Shown: in pieces, positions 6,419 to 14,759 of the stretch
How positions within the stretch are numbered: position 1 is the first letter of the stretch
Layout: each line of letters starts with the position of its first letter
NCBI GenBank assembly: GCA_003604975.1
Contig: QZIR01000022.1
Coordinates: 1 to 64,000, forward strand
Origin: Desulforudis sp.
Lineage (GTDB): Bacteria; Bacillota; Desulfotomaculia; Desulfotomaculales; Desulforudaceae
Direction of reading: 5' to 3'
DNA length: 64,000 bases
The notes under the pieces: generated by a model
What the model was told of the DNA's origin: nothing
The model's database searches: none
The model's input: only the letters and a program-made list of their open reading frames with translations
Position numbers and translations under genes: made by a program

Positions 6419-7888
6419 ATGCCTCTATTTACCCCCGGGGTACGTAAGGTGATGCAGATTATTTCCGAGGCTGGATACGAAGTGTCGGTGGTCGGCGGGG
6501 CGGTACGGGATATGCTGCTAAGCCGTGAGCCCAAGGAGTATGACATCTGTACCGACGCTTGCCCGCGCGCGGTAATGACACTTGCCGCGGAGAACAAGAT
6601 AAAGGCCTACCGCAAGGGAGCGGCGTTCGGGGTTATGGCTTGGATTCTCGAGGGAGAAGAGATCGAGATCGCCACGTACCGGACCGAGATTTACGGTAAG
6701 GACGCCCACCGTCCCGAGAAGGTGGAGTTCGTCTGGGCTCTGGAGGACGACCTGGCACGCCGCGACTTTACGGTGAACGCCATGGCTATGAATCTGCGTG
6801 GCGAGATATTTGATCCCTTTGGCGGCCGAAAAGCCCTGGAAGAAAAGATTCTGCGTGCGGTCGGTGATCCGGAGGAGCGCTTCGAGGAGGACGCCCTGCG
6901 GATCTTCCGGGCGTGCCGGTTTGTGGCCGAATACGGATTCCGCATCGAGGATGAGACCCGGGAAGCCATTGTCTACGCCCTTCCGCGCGTGGCTGGCCTG
7001 TCCGTGGAACGGGTGCGGGACGAAATCGAAAAGATACTGCTCGCGCCGGAAGCCGTGAAGGGATTGCGCCTGATGCAGGAAACCGGGCTTTTCAGTACGG
7101 CCTGCCGCTGCCGCAGTTGCGGCAGTGAGGAAATCGTCCCGGTGCTGCCGGAGCTGGACCGGTTGGTGGGCATCGAGCAGAACCCGGCGTACCATAGCTT
7201 CGATGTCTGGGAGCACACCCTGCGCGTGGTGGAAAACATTACGCCGGAACCGCTGCTGCGCTGGGCCGCGCTGCTGCACGACATCGCTAAGGGCACGCCC
7301 GGGGTTCGGCGCCTCAACAAACACGGCCTGCCTGCCGACTATGGGCACGCCCGGGTCGGGGCCGAGATTGCCTTCAACATCATGAACCGCCTGCGTATGC
7401 CCCCGTCATTTACCGGCCAGGTGGCCTGGCTGGTACGTGAACACATGGACTTCCCCGCGCCCACAGAGGAGGCCGTGGTGAAGTGGTTAAAACGGCTGTC
7501 AAGCGGAATCTCCGGACGTAAGGAACTGACGGAGGCCACCAGGCAGAGCCTGATCCTGCGCGGCGCGGATTTACTGGGCGGTAAGGTCGATTCCGAGGAA
7601 ACGGTTCGTGAGAACGTGATCCTGGAGAACATCGTCCAACTCTGCCTGATCAAGGTGCCCTTCTACGTCGAGGATCTGGTAATCAGCGGCGGGGAGGTGG
7701 CCTCACTGGTCGGGCGCGGACCACAGGTAAAGCAGATGCTGAATATCTTGCTCGAGCGGGTGCAGAACGGTGATTTGCCCAACCAACAGGCGGCCCTGCG
7801 CGAAGCGGTGCGCAAGAAGGCCCTGCGGATGGGGATTACTGATCCGACGAAGACCGACAGTCGACGGAAAACCGGGATTGGAAAGTAG
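6419..7888 (+). CDS. cca: CCA-adding enzyme / tRNA nucleotidyltransferase with HD domain
   Basis: A 489-aa class II tRNA nucleotidyltransferase, which adds or repairs the 3' CCA of tRNAs. The head domain shows VVGGAVRDMLLSR and the catalytic acids in EYDICTDA, then RRDFTVNAMA, DPFGG and the EEDALRIFRACRF motif that reads the incoming base. After a Cys-rich insert near residue 220 (CRCRSCG) comes an HD domain (HSFDVWEHTLRVV, LLHDIAKG) of the kind fused to bacterial CCA enzymes with phosphohydrolase activity. ATG 6419 follows AAAGGA by eight bases; upstream in-frame codons lack a ribosome site. Both tRNA genes in this window already encode CCA, so repair is the likely main task here. Confidence 0.9.
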   Translation: MPLFTPGVRKVMQIISEAGYEVSVVGGAVRDMLLSREPKEYDICTDACPRAVMTLAAENKIKAYRKGAAFGVMAWILEGEEIEIATYRTEIYGKDAHRPEKVEFVWALEDDLARRDFTVNAMAMNLRGEIFDPFGGRKALEEKILRAVGDPEERFEEDALRIFRACRFVAEYGFRIEDETREAIVYALPRVAGLSVERVRDEIEKILLAPEAVKGLRLMQETGLFSTACRCRSCGSEEIVPVLPELDRLVGIEQNPAYHSFDVWEHTLRVVENITPEPLLRWAALLHDIAKGTPGVRRLNKHGLPADYGHARVGAEIAFNIMNRLRMPPSFTGQVAWLVREHMDFPAPTEEAVVKWLKRLSSGISGRKELTEATRQSLILRGADLLGGKVDSEETVRENVILENIVQLCLIKVPFYVEDLVISGGEVASLVGRGPQVKQMLNILLERVQNGDLPNQQAALREAVRKKALRMGITDPTKTDSRRKTGIGK

Positions 7889-7952
7889 GGAATCGATCCC
7901 CGTCGCGCCCGTGAATTGTCAAAGGAAGGCCGTCTAAGCAGTTCGGTTTTCG

Positions 7953-7981
7953 TTGACATTCCCAAGATTAATTGATAAATT
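7953..7981 (+). promoter_or_regulatory. Candidate sigma-A promoter for mgtE
   Basis: TTGACA (7953-7958), a 17-base spacer and TAAATT (7976-7981). The -35 is perfect and the -10 matches four of six positions. Transcription from about 7988 would give a leader of roughly 170 nt before mgtE. Confidence 0.5.
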
Positions 7982-7987
7982 GGTTGT

Positions 7988-8160
7988 GGTTTACATTCCT
8001 TCTTTTCGAAGCCCCGTTCCTAAAGGTGGCTTTCTACTTTTTTTGAAAGGGGGTGGGCCTGGATGGATATTGACTCAGCAAGGCTTGAGCAACCACCGAG
8101 TACCGGCAGGTCGGGCCTGCCCCGTGTAGAGCCCGGCTAACCTTTGGGGGGTAGATCTCC
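7988..8160 (+). promoter_or_regulatory. Structured mgtE 5' leader of unrecognised type
   Basis: The leader holds a weak hairpin (AAGCC...GGCTT) followed by a run of seven Ts at 8035-8043, which looks like an attenuator, and a second hairpin GGCAGG-TCGGG-CCTGCC at about 8112-8128. I could not match the conserved M-box magnesium riboswitch core. A different regulatory RNA, or no RNA control, are both possible. Confidence 0.35.
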
Positions 8161-9516
8161 ATGGCCGCAGTCTATGAAGTCCGGGAGACCATTAGCGGTT
8201 TCCTGACTGGTGACGCTCTAGAGCAACTGGCCGGGTTCCTGGCTAACGTCCACTACGCCGACCTGGCTGAAGCGCTGGTTGCGTTTGACCTGGACAAGCA
8301 GCTTACCATTTTCCGTATCATCGATAACGCAAAAGCAGCTCAGGTGCTTTTTGAACTGGAGCGCGATCAGATCGCACCCCTGCTCAAAGGTCTGGGCGAT
8401 CAGCATTTGGCCCAGATTTTCCGCGAGATGTCGACGGACGACGCCGCCGACCTGATCGGGGACATCCCGGAAGATGAGCAGGAGCACTACCTTAGCCTGA
8501 TGTCCCGCAGCGATGCGGAGGACGTCCAGGAGCTCCTAGAATACGGCGAGGAGACCGCCGGCGGGATTATGGCCACCGAGTTCGTGGCCATCAACAAGGA
8601 AATGACTACCGAGGAAGCCATCGAGGTTCTCCGGCGTACTGCCCGCCAGGCGGAGACCGTCTACTACGTGTACGTAGTCAACGATCAGGAACAGCTCGTG
8701 GGTGTGATCTCCCTGCGTGAGCTGATCACTGCGCCCCCCGGAGCCCGCATCAAGGACGTGATGCGGACCAACGTGATCAGCGTGAACCTCCATACGGACC
8801 AGGAAGAAGTGGCCCGCGTGGTCAAGAAATACGACTTCCTGGTGATCCCGGTCGTGGATGACGACGGGGTGCTGCTCGGTATCGTAACGGTGGACGACGT
8901 ATTGGACGTTATCGAAGAAGAGGCCACAGAGGACTTCCTCAGCCTCGCCAACGTACACCGGGAAGGCCAATACCTGGAGATGAACGACATTCAGAGGGCG
9001 GTCCTACGGTTGCCCTGGCTGATCGCCCTCCTTTTCGGAGCACTCCTGGCCGGCAGTGTGATCCAGTTCTTTGAAGGGACCCTGGAGAGCGTGGTGGCGC
9101 TAGCATTCTTCCTTCCGGTGATGGCGGGCGGTCCGGGTAATGTGGCCACCCAGACCCTGGCCGTGGTGGTGCGCGGTCTGGCCACAGGCGAGGTGACCTC
9201 GCAGCAGGCCCTGCTGGTAATGCTCAGGGAGATGCGGGTCGGACTGATCGTCGGGGTCGTATGCGGTTCGGTGTTGGCGCTGATTGCGTTCTTCTGGCAG
9301 GGTTCGTCGACGCTGGGGGTTGTGGTCGGTCTTTCACTGGCCTGCAGTATGATCCTGGCCACTGCGCTGGGCAGCCTGTTGCCGCTGATCATCAACCGGA
9401 TCGGGGTCGATCCGGCACTGGCCTCCGGACCCTTCATCACCACGCTGATGGATGTCACCAGCATGCTGATCTACTTCAGCGTGGCCTCCGTGTTACTGCT
9501 CAATTATCTCCGCTGA
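8161..9516 (+). CDS. mgtE: Magnesium transporter MgtE
   Basis: A 451-aa Mg2+ channel/transporter, normally a homodimer that closes when cytoplasmic Mg2+ is high. Residues 1-125 form the superhelical MgtE N domain (DQHLAQIFREMSTDDAADLI). Two CBS domains follow (about 130-250; GIMATEFVAI and IKDVMRTNVISV), then a connecting helix. Five membrane helices start near residue 280 and include the family signature around FFLPVMAGGPGNVATQT. The start ATG has GGGGGGTAG about eight bases upstream. The gene stands alone with a long leader. It overlaps the convergent ubiX gene by 17 bases at the 3' ends. Confidence 0.93.
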   Translation: MAAVYEVRETISGFLTGDALEQLAGFLANVHYADLAEALVAFDLDKQLTIFRIIDNAKAAQVLFELERDQIAPLLKGLGDQHLAQIFREMSTDDAADLIGDIPEDEQEHYLSLMSRSDAEDVQELLEYGEETAGGIMATEFVAINKEMTTEEAIEVLRRTARQAETVYYVYVVNDQEQLVGVISLRELITAPPGARIKDVMRTNVISVNLHTDQEEVARVVKKYDFLVIPVVDDDGVLLGIVTVDDVLDVIEEEATEDFLSLANVHREGQYLEMNDIQRAVLRLPWLIALLFGALLAGSVIQFFEGTLESVVALAFFLPVMAGGPGNVATQTLAVVVRGLATGEVTSQQALLVMLREMRVGLIVGVVCGSVLALIAFFWQGSSTLGVVVGLSLACSMILATALGSLLPLIINRIGVDPALASGPFITTLMDVTSMLIYFSVASVLLLNYLR

Positions 9517-10075
9517 CCGACGGTTCACCCCAGCGGCGGATTAGGTTGTGGGCAACGCCGAGCTGGTCGAGCACGCGTCCCACGGTGAATCCAACAATAT
9601 CGCCGATCGTTTCCGGCCGGTTGTAGAAGGCGGGTACCGGCGGCATTATCACCGTTCCGAGGCGGGCCAGCTTGAGCATGTTCTCCAGGTGGATGGCGCT
9701 GAACGGGGTTTCCCGTGGCAGGAGGACGAGCTTTCGCCCTTCTTTGATCGTCACATCGGCCGCCCTTTGAATCAGGTTGGAGGCGTAACCGGTGGCGACC
9801 GCAGCAAGGGTTTTCATACTACAGGGTGCGATGACCATGCCGTCGTGCCGGAACGAGCCGCTGGCGATCGGGGCGGCAAAGTCGTCCTCGCTGTATGCAT
9901 ACGAGGCTAGGGAAGGTAGATCGTCAGTGAATTCCCCGGTTTCCTGGGCAATAATGAAACGGGCGGCATCGCTGACGACCAGATGGGTTTCGACGCCGTG
10001 GATAGTGAGCTGTCGCAGGGTTTCCACCCCGTACAAGGCGCCTGAGGCACCGGTGATGGCGACTACGATCCGCAT
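9500..10075 (-). CDS. ubiX: UbiX-type flavin prenyltransferase
   Basis: A 191-aa UbiX/Pad1-family enzyme, which joins a dimethylallyl group to FMN to make the prenylated flavin needed by UbiD-type decarboxylases. The FMN site GASGALYG is near residue 10. APCSMKTLAAVATGYASNL and RETPFSAIHLENML follow, then the C-terminal PAFYNRP. ATG 10075 is chosen because AAGGAGG lies nine bases upstream; the longer frame to 10135 lacks this. No ubiD partner is in the window, so the decarboxylase must lie elsewhere. The gene is convergent with mgtE and divergent from recO. Confidence 0.9.
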   Translation of the reverse strand: MRIVVAITGASGALYGVETLRQLTIHGVETHLVVSDAARFIIAQETGEFTDDLPSLASYAYSEDDFAAPIASGSFRHDGMVIAPCSMKTLAAVATGYASNLIQRAADVTIKEGRKLVLLPRETPFSAIHLENMLKLARLGTVIMPPVPAFYNRPETIGDIVGFTVGRVLDQLGVAHNLIRRWGEPSVSGDN

Positions 10076-10139
10076 TGAGCTAAAACCTCCTTCGTGTAAT
10101 TCTAATCCAAACCGGGCGTGAAGGGAAGGTTTCACCGTA

Positions 10140-10901
10140 ATGAAACTCTACCGGACTGAAGGCGTGGTGCTCCGCACCTACAGTGTTCGGGAAGCTGACA
10201 AGGTACTGGTTCTCTTCAGCCGTGACCTGGGCAAACTCCGGCTGTGGGCGCATGGTGTGGCCAAACCGGGTAGTCACAAGCGCGGTGCGGTTCAGCCTTT
10301 CTGCCACGGGCAGTTCCTGGTCGCGGCTGGCCGGGAGATCGACACGGTACGCCAGGCAGAGGCGCTGGACGGCCACAGCCATCTGCACACCGATCTGGTG
10401 ACGCTGACCCGGGCCACTTACGCCTGTGAACTGGTCGAGGGATTCGGGGTCGAGGGCCAGCCTAACGTCCAACTTTACGTCCTACTGCTGGAAACCCTGG
10501 GACGGCTGGGCACGACAGGGGACGACCCGCTCCTGTTGCCGGCCTTCGAGGCCCGGTTGTTGGATCTCTCCGGATTCCGGCCCGAGCTAAAGACCTGCCT
10601 GGAGTGCGGGGCGGTGCCGGACCGTTCCCCGCTGTACTTCAGCCCGCTCATGGGAGGCATCCAGTGTACGTCGTGCCACACCGGGGATGACGGCGCCCTG
10701 ACTGTATCGCTGGGGAGCGTGCGGACGCTGGAGAGCCTGCGGTCATTGCCGTTGGATCGTCTCTCCACCTTACGGCCGGATGCGGGTACCAGCCGGGAAC
10801 TGACGCGCATGCTACGGAACACCATTAGCCTGCACTTGGAGAAACAACCGAAGTCCCTGTCTTTTCTGGCGGACCTTACGACGTTTTCCCCGAAAGCTTG
10901 A
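10140..10901 (+). CDS. recO: DNA repair protein RecO
   Basis: A 253-aa RecO, the mediator that helps RecR load RecA on SSB-coated single-stranded DNA. The N-terminal OB fold begins MKLYRTEGVVLRTYSVREAD. The C-terminal part carries a zinc site from two Cys pairs about 27 residues apart (CLECG and CTSCH near residues 153-180). Length and order match Bacillus-type RecO. Directly downstream is a terminator, then glyQ; the recO-glyQ-glyS order is widespread in Firmicutes. Confidence 0.92.
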   Translation: MKLYRTEGVVLRTYSVREADKVLVLFSRDLGKLRLWAHGVAKPGSHKRGAVQPFCHGQFLVAAGREIDTVRQAEALDGHSHLHTDLVTLTRATYACELVEGFGVEGQPNVQLYVLLLETLGRLGTTGDDPLLLPAFEARLLDLSGFRPELKTCLECGAVPDRSPLYFSPLMGGIQCTSCHTGDDGALTVSLGSVRTLESLRSLPLDRLSTLRPDAGTSRELTRMLRNTISLHLEKQPKSLSFLADLTTFSPKA

Positions 10902-10945
10902 CTTTCTCGCTAAAATCTGTTACTTAATATACATAATTTATGGCT

Positions 10946-10988
10946 AAAACCTCCCGTTTTCTCGGAACGGCACCGGGCGGGGGGTTTT
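10946..10988 (+). terminator. Terminator between recO and glyQ
   Basis: AAAACCTCCCG pairs with CGGGGGGTTTT (one G-U wobble) around a 21-nt loop, giving an 11-bp stem that ends in four Us. No T-box elements (glycine GGC specifier, TGGNACCGCG) were found, so it is read as the recO terminator rather than a glyQS antiterminator switch. Confidence 0.6.
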
Positions 10989-11021
10989 CACCTTTATTCC
11001 CGCGAAAGAGGTGACCCTTGC

Positions 11022-11897
11022 TTGAACTTTCAGGAACTAATCCTTACTCTGAACCGGTATTGGAGCGAGAAGGGGTGTATCATCGCCCAACCCTACGATG
11101 TTGAAAAGGGCGCGGGGACGATGAACCCGGCTACTTTTCTGCGCGTCCTCGGGCCTGAGCCCTGGAATGTGGGCTACGTCGAGCCCTCACGGCGGCCGAC
11201 GGACGGTCGTTACGGCGAGAACCCGAACCGGTTGCAGCATTACTACCAGTACCAGGTGATCATGAAGCCGTCCCCGGATGACATCATCGACCTGTACCTG
11301 GACAGTCTGCGGGCGATCGGGATTGATCCCCTCGAACACGACATCCGGTTCGTAGAGGATAACTGGGAGTCGCCGACCCTCGGCGCCTGGGGTCTCGGGT
11401 GGGAGGTTTGGCTGGACGGGATGGAGATTACCCAGTTCACCTACTTCCAGCAGTGCGGCGGGTTTGACCTGAAACCGGTATCAGTGGAGATTACGTACGG
11501 GCTTGAGCGCCTGGCGTTGTATCTGCAGGGGCGCGACAGCGTCTTTGACATCACCTGGGTAAAAGACATTACCTACGGGGATGTCCATCACCGGGGTGAG
11601 GTCGAACACTCCCATTACAACTTCGAGAATGCAGACGTGAATATGCTGCTCGACCTCTTCGATGCCTATGAGAAGGAAGCGCAGCGCATTATCGAGAAGA
11701 AACTGGTTCTCCCGGCCTACGATTACGTACTCAAGTGCTCCCATAGCTTCAATCTTCTCGATGCCCGGGGCGCGATCAGCGTTACCGAGCGTACCGGATA
11801 CATCCTGCGCGTCCGGGCCCTGGCGCGTAGCTGCGCCCAGGCCTATGTGGCGCAGCGGGAAGAAATGGGTCATCCGCTGCTGAAGGAGGGAGCCTAA
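11022..11897 (+). CDS. glyQ: Glycyl-tRNA synthetase alpha subunit
   Basis: A 291-aa catalytic alpha subunit of the heterotetrameric bacterial glycyl-tRNA synthetase. Class II signatures are clear: [19 protein letters not shown] and [19 protein letters not shown] near residues 30-65, then [10 protein letters not shown] and the C-terminal [14 protein letters not shown]-like motif ([14 protein letters not shown]). The start is TTG 11022, preceded by AAAGAGGTGA. The stop is followed after one base by glyS, so the two subunits are translationally linked. Length is normal for the family. Confidence 0.96.
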   Translation: MNFQELILTLNRYWSEKGCIIAQPYDVEKGAGTMNPATFLRVLGPEPWNVGYVEPSRRPTDGRYGENPNRLQHYYQYQVIMKPSPDDIIDLYLDSLRAIGIDPLEHDIRFVEDNWESPTLGAWGLGWEVWLDGMEITQFTYFQQCGGFDLKPVSVEITYGLERLALYLQGRDSVFDITWVKDITYGDVHHRGEVEHSHYNFENADVNMLLDLFDAYEKEAQRIIEKKLVLPAYDYVLKCSHSFNLLDARGAISVTERTGYILRVRALARSCAQAYVAQREEMGHPLLKEGA

Positions 11898-11898
11898 C

Positions 11899-13974
11899 GT
11901 GAAGTCGGATTTCCTGCTGGAGATCGGAATTGAAGAAATGCCGGCACGCTTCCTTGGTCCGGCTCTGGATGAACTGGAGGCCAAATCCACCCGCCTGCTC
12001 TCCGAGAGGCGGCTTGCCTACGACGACATAAAGACCTTCGGGACACCGCGCCGGCTCACCGTACTAGTGAGGGGACTGGCGTCTGCTCAGGAACCCCTAA
12101 CGGTTGAGGTCAAGGGACCACCACGCAAGGCCGCCTTTGATATCGAAGGGGTGCCTACCAAGGCCGGAGCTGGGTTCGCCCGCGGTCAGGGTGTGGATCC
12201 AGCGGACCTGGTGACTCGGATGGTCGGCCAGGTGGAATACGTTTTTGCGGTTAAACTGGACAAGGGGTTACCTACGCCAGCCGTGCTGCGGGAACTCTGT
12301 CCGCAGATTATCACCGGATTGTCCTTCCCCAAGCCGATGCGCTGGGGCAACAATGACTTTAAGTTTGCGCGACCGATCCGGTGGCTGACGGCCCTTTACG
12401 GAGAAGAGGTCGTTTCTTTTGAAATCGCGGGGGTGTCTTCGGATCGGTTTACTTTCGGGCACCGTTTCCTGAGCGCCGGGAGGCTGGCCCTGGCCGCACC
12501 CGGTGACTACGAAGGACTGCTGGAGCGGCATTATATAATGGTTAATCCCGTACGACGCCGGGAAGTGATCTGGACGCAGATACGCGATGCGGCCGCCGCT
12601 GAAGGGGGAAGGGTGGACGAGAACCCGGAGCTCCTGGATGAGGTCGTGAACATCCTTGAATACCCGACGGCCTTTTGCGGGCGTTTCCCCGAGGATTACC
12701 TGGCTTTGCCCGAACCGGTATTAGTGACCCCGATGTGTGAACACCAGCGCTACTTCCCGGTGCGCGGGGCAGATGGGAGCCTGTTGGCCCGGTTCGTGGC
12801 CGTGCATAACGGTACCGCCGAACACATCGATATCGTACGTGCCGGGAACGAGAAGGTGCTGCGCGCCAGGCTGTCGGATGCCGCCTTCTTCTTCCGTGAA
12901 GACCTGGAGGTACCGCTTTCCGAGCGCGTGGAAGAATTGAAGAAGATCGTCTTCCGTGAGGAACTGGGCAGCGTTCATCAGAAGGTGGAGCGGATCGTGG
13001 CCCTGGGAGCGGTCATTAGTGGGATGCTCGGCGCCTCCGACGAGGACCGGCGGCGGGTGGCCCGGGTCGGCATGTTGTCAAAAGCAGACCTGGTGACCGG
13101 TATGGTCTATGAATTCCCTGAGCTGCAGGGGGTAATGGGTCGTGAGTACGCCCTGCGTTCCGGAGAAGAGCCCGGCGTAGCCGAGGCGATCCTGGAACAC
13201 TACCTGCCGCGAGGCGCCGGCGACAGCATTCCGGTAACGCTACCCGGACGCATCGTGGCTATCGCCGACCGAATCGACAACCTGGTGGGCGCTTTCGGCC
13301 TGGGTATTCAGCCAACCGGCTCGGCCGACCCCTATGCACTCCGGCGCCAGGCCTTGGCCATTTGCCTGATCACCCTGGACGGTCCGGTGTATCTGAATCT
13401 CACGGAGTTGTTTGCCAAGGCACACACTCTCTACGGCGCCAGGCTCAAGGTCGGCCTGGGTGAGGTCATCGAGGGCCTGAGCGACTTCTTCCGCCAGCGT
13501 CTCCGGGGACTCTTCCAGGAGCGCAGCCTGCGCTACGACGTCATCGACACCGTCCTGACTCTGCCCTTCGGCGATGTCCGAGACCTCTGGGAGCGCGCGC
13601 GAGCCGTGGCCGCTTTTCGCGAGCTGGATACCTTCCCGGACATCTGTACGGCCTTTACCAGGGCCTACAACCTGGCCCGCAACGCCACCCCTTCCGGGCA
13701 AATCCGCCCGGACCTGTTTGTGGACGAGGCTGAAGCGGCCCTCTTCCGTGAGGTCCAGAGGGTGCAGCAGAGGGTACAGGCAGCCGTAGAAGACCGCCGT
13801 TACCCTGATGCCTTAGATGCCCTGGCCGAACTACGTGCTCCGGTGGACGCCCTCTTTGACGCCGTGCTGGTGATGGCCGAGGACCAGGATGTCCGTGAGA
13901 ACCGGCTGGCGCTTCTGCGAAGTGTGGCCGAGCAGGTCCAGAAAGTGGCCGATATTTCCAAACTGGTGGTGTAG
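11899..13974 (+). CDS. glyS: Glycyl-tRNA synthetase beta subunit
   Basis: A 691-aa beta subunit that binds tRNA-Gly and partners with GlyQ. It opens with the family-typical DFLLEIGIEEMPARFLGPAL. KGPPRKAAFD and MRWGNNDFKFARPIRW follow, then the HD-like middle (LSKADLVTGMVYEFPELQG near residue 400), and it ends with the anticodon-binding-like helical domain (VMAEDQDVRENRLALL). The start is GTG 11899, with GGAGG in the end of glyQ as ribosome site. Length and domain order are normal. The gene is co-transcribed with glyQ, and ccpN follows as in Bacillus. Confidence 0.96.
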   Translation: MKSDFLLEIGIEEMPARFLGPALDELEAKSTRLLSERRLAYDDIKTFGTPRRLTVLVRGLASAQEPLTVEVKGPPRKAAFDIEGVPTKAGAGFARGQGVDPADLVTRMVGQVEYVFAVKLDKGLPTPAVLRELCPQIITGLSFPKPMRWGNNDFKFARPIRWLTALYGEEVVSFEIAGVSSDRFTFGHRFLSAGRLALAAPGDYEGLLERHYIMVNPVRRREVIWTQIRDAAAAEGGRVDENPELLDEVVNILEYPTAFCGRFPEDYLALPEPVLVTPMCEHQRYFPVRGADGSLLARFVAVHNGTAEHIDIVRAGNEKVLRARLSDAAFFFREDLEVPLSERVEELKKIVFREELGSVHQKVERIVALGAVISGMLGASDEDRRRVARVGMLSKADLVTGMVYEFPELQGVMGREYALRSGEEPGVAEAILEHYLPRGAGDSIPVTLPGRIVAIADRIDNLVGAFGLGIQPTGSADPYALRRQALAICLITLDGPVYLNLTELFAKAHTLYGARLKVGLGEVIEGLSDFFRQRLRGLFQERSLRYDVIDTVLTLPFGDVRDLWERARAVAAFRELDTFPDICTAFTRAYNLARNATPSGQIRPDLFVDEAEAALFREVQRVQQRVQAAVEDRRYPDALDALAELRAPVDALFDAVLVMAEDQDVRENRLALLRSVAEQVQKVADISKLVV

Positions 13975-13998
13975 AATGGAATTTAGTAAGCAGGGTGC

Positions 13999-14028
13999 TT
14001 GAAATAGTACGGGAATATGACTTACAAT
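13999..14028 (+). promoter_or_regulatory. Candidate promoter of ccpN
   Basis: TTGAAA (13999-14004), an 18-base spacer and TACAAT (14023-14028). The -10 box lies inside the CcpN-like inverted repeat described in the next entry. Confidence 0.5.
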
Positions 14029-14035
14029 GTCATAT
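14015..14035. promoter_or_regulatory. CcpN-type operator overlapping the ccpN promoter
   Basis: ATATGAC, seven bases, GTCATAT: a perfect inverted repeat. Each arm resembles the published CcpN box TRTGHYATAYW; AATGTCATATA matches ten of eleven positions and TATGACTTACA matches ten of eleven. The spacer contains the -10 element TACAAT, so a bound repressor would block its own promoter. Autoregulation is inferred from this position. Confidence 0.55.
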
Positions 14036-14105
14036 AAATGAACACGGTAATTTGCCTTGGCGGGGCAATTAGTTTGACAAATTGCTCCGGGGGAGTGATG
14101 GTTAT

Positions 14106-14744
14106 TTGGATCTGACCAAGCGTCAAGAAGAGATCATGAGTATTGTCAAGGATAACGGTCCGATTACCAGTGAACAGATTGCGGAGCGCCTTTCCCTGAC
14201 ACGAGCCACCCTCAGGCCGGATCTGGCCATTTTGACGATGGCCGGGCTTCTGGACGCCCGGCCGCGGGTCGGCTATTTCTTCAGCGGCAAGACCCCTAAC
14301 CGTCTGGTGGCCCAGAAAATCAAACGAGTACTAATCGGTGAGATCAAGTCTTTACCGGTGGTGGTCAAGGACGACTGCTCGGCGCATAATGCGATTGTGA
14401 ACATGTTCCTGGAGGATTGCGGGACTCTGTTTGTGGTCTCGGATAACAACCTCTTGCAGGGCGTAGTCTCACGTAAGGACTTATTGAAGGCGGCGCTAGG
14501 CGGCAAGGATCTGAATTCTATTCCGGTAGGTGTAGTGATGACCAGGATGCCGAACGTGGTCACGGTGGAATCGGACGAGACCCTCTGGAAGGCGGCCAAA
14601 AAGATGGCAGTCCACGAAATCGACGCACTGCCGGTAGTCCGCCGGATCCGGATGGATGACGGCTCTGAGGGTTTCGAAGTGGTCGGCCGTGTTAGCAAGA
14701 GTAACGTAACCCGCCTGTTTGTGGAACTTGGGGAAGGGTTGTAA
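14106..14744 (+). CDS. ccpN: CcpN-like repressor of gluconeogenesis (HTH plus two CBS domains)
   Basis: A 212-aa homologue of Bacillus CcpN (YqzB), which represses gapB and pckA during glycolytic growth. The winged HTH is in residues 1-65 (LTKRQEEIMSIVKDNGPIT, then SLTRATLRPDLAIL). GYFFSGKTPN leads to two CBS domains, roughly 75-130 and 145-205 (MFLEDCGTLFVVSDNNLLQG, then SIPVGVVMTRMPNVVTV), which bind adenine nucleotides in relatives. TTG 14106 fits the family N-terminus and has GGGGGAGTG about ten bases upstream. The order glyQ-glyS-ccpN-PPSR is the same as in Bacillus. A CcpN-like box covers its promoter. Confidence 0.92.
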   Translation: MDLTKRQEEIMSIVKDNGPITSEQIAERLSLTRATLRPDLAILTMAGLLDARPRVGYFFSGKTPNRLVAQKIKRVLIGEIKSLPVVVKDDCSAHNAIVNMFLEDCGTLFVVSDNNLLQGVVSRKDLLKAALGGKDLNSIPVGVVMTRMPNVVTVESDETLWKAAKKMAVHEIDALPVVRRIRMDDGSEGFEVVGRVSKSNVTRLFVELGEGL

Positions 14745-14759
14745 AGGGGGGGGAGAGCG

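Noticed and set aside
6518-7348. Minus-strand frame of 276 codons opposite the CCA-adding enzyme
   Set aside because: Shadow of a well-supported gene; no start signal or motif.
7988-8160. M-box magnesium riboswitch before mgtE
   Set aside because: Conserved core strings were not found; kept only as an unrecognised leader.
10902-11021. T-box leader before glyQ
   Set aside because: No glycine specifier loop or conserved T-box sequence; the hairpin reads as the recO terminator.
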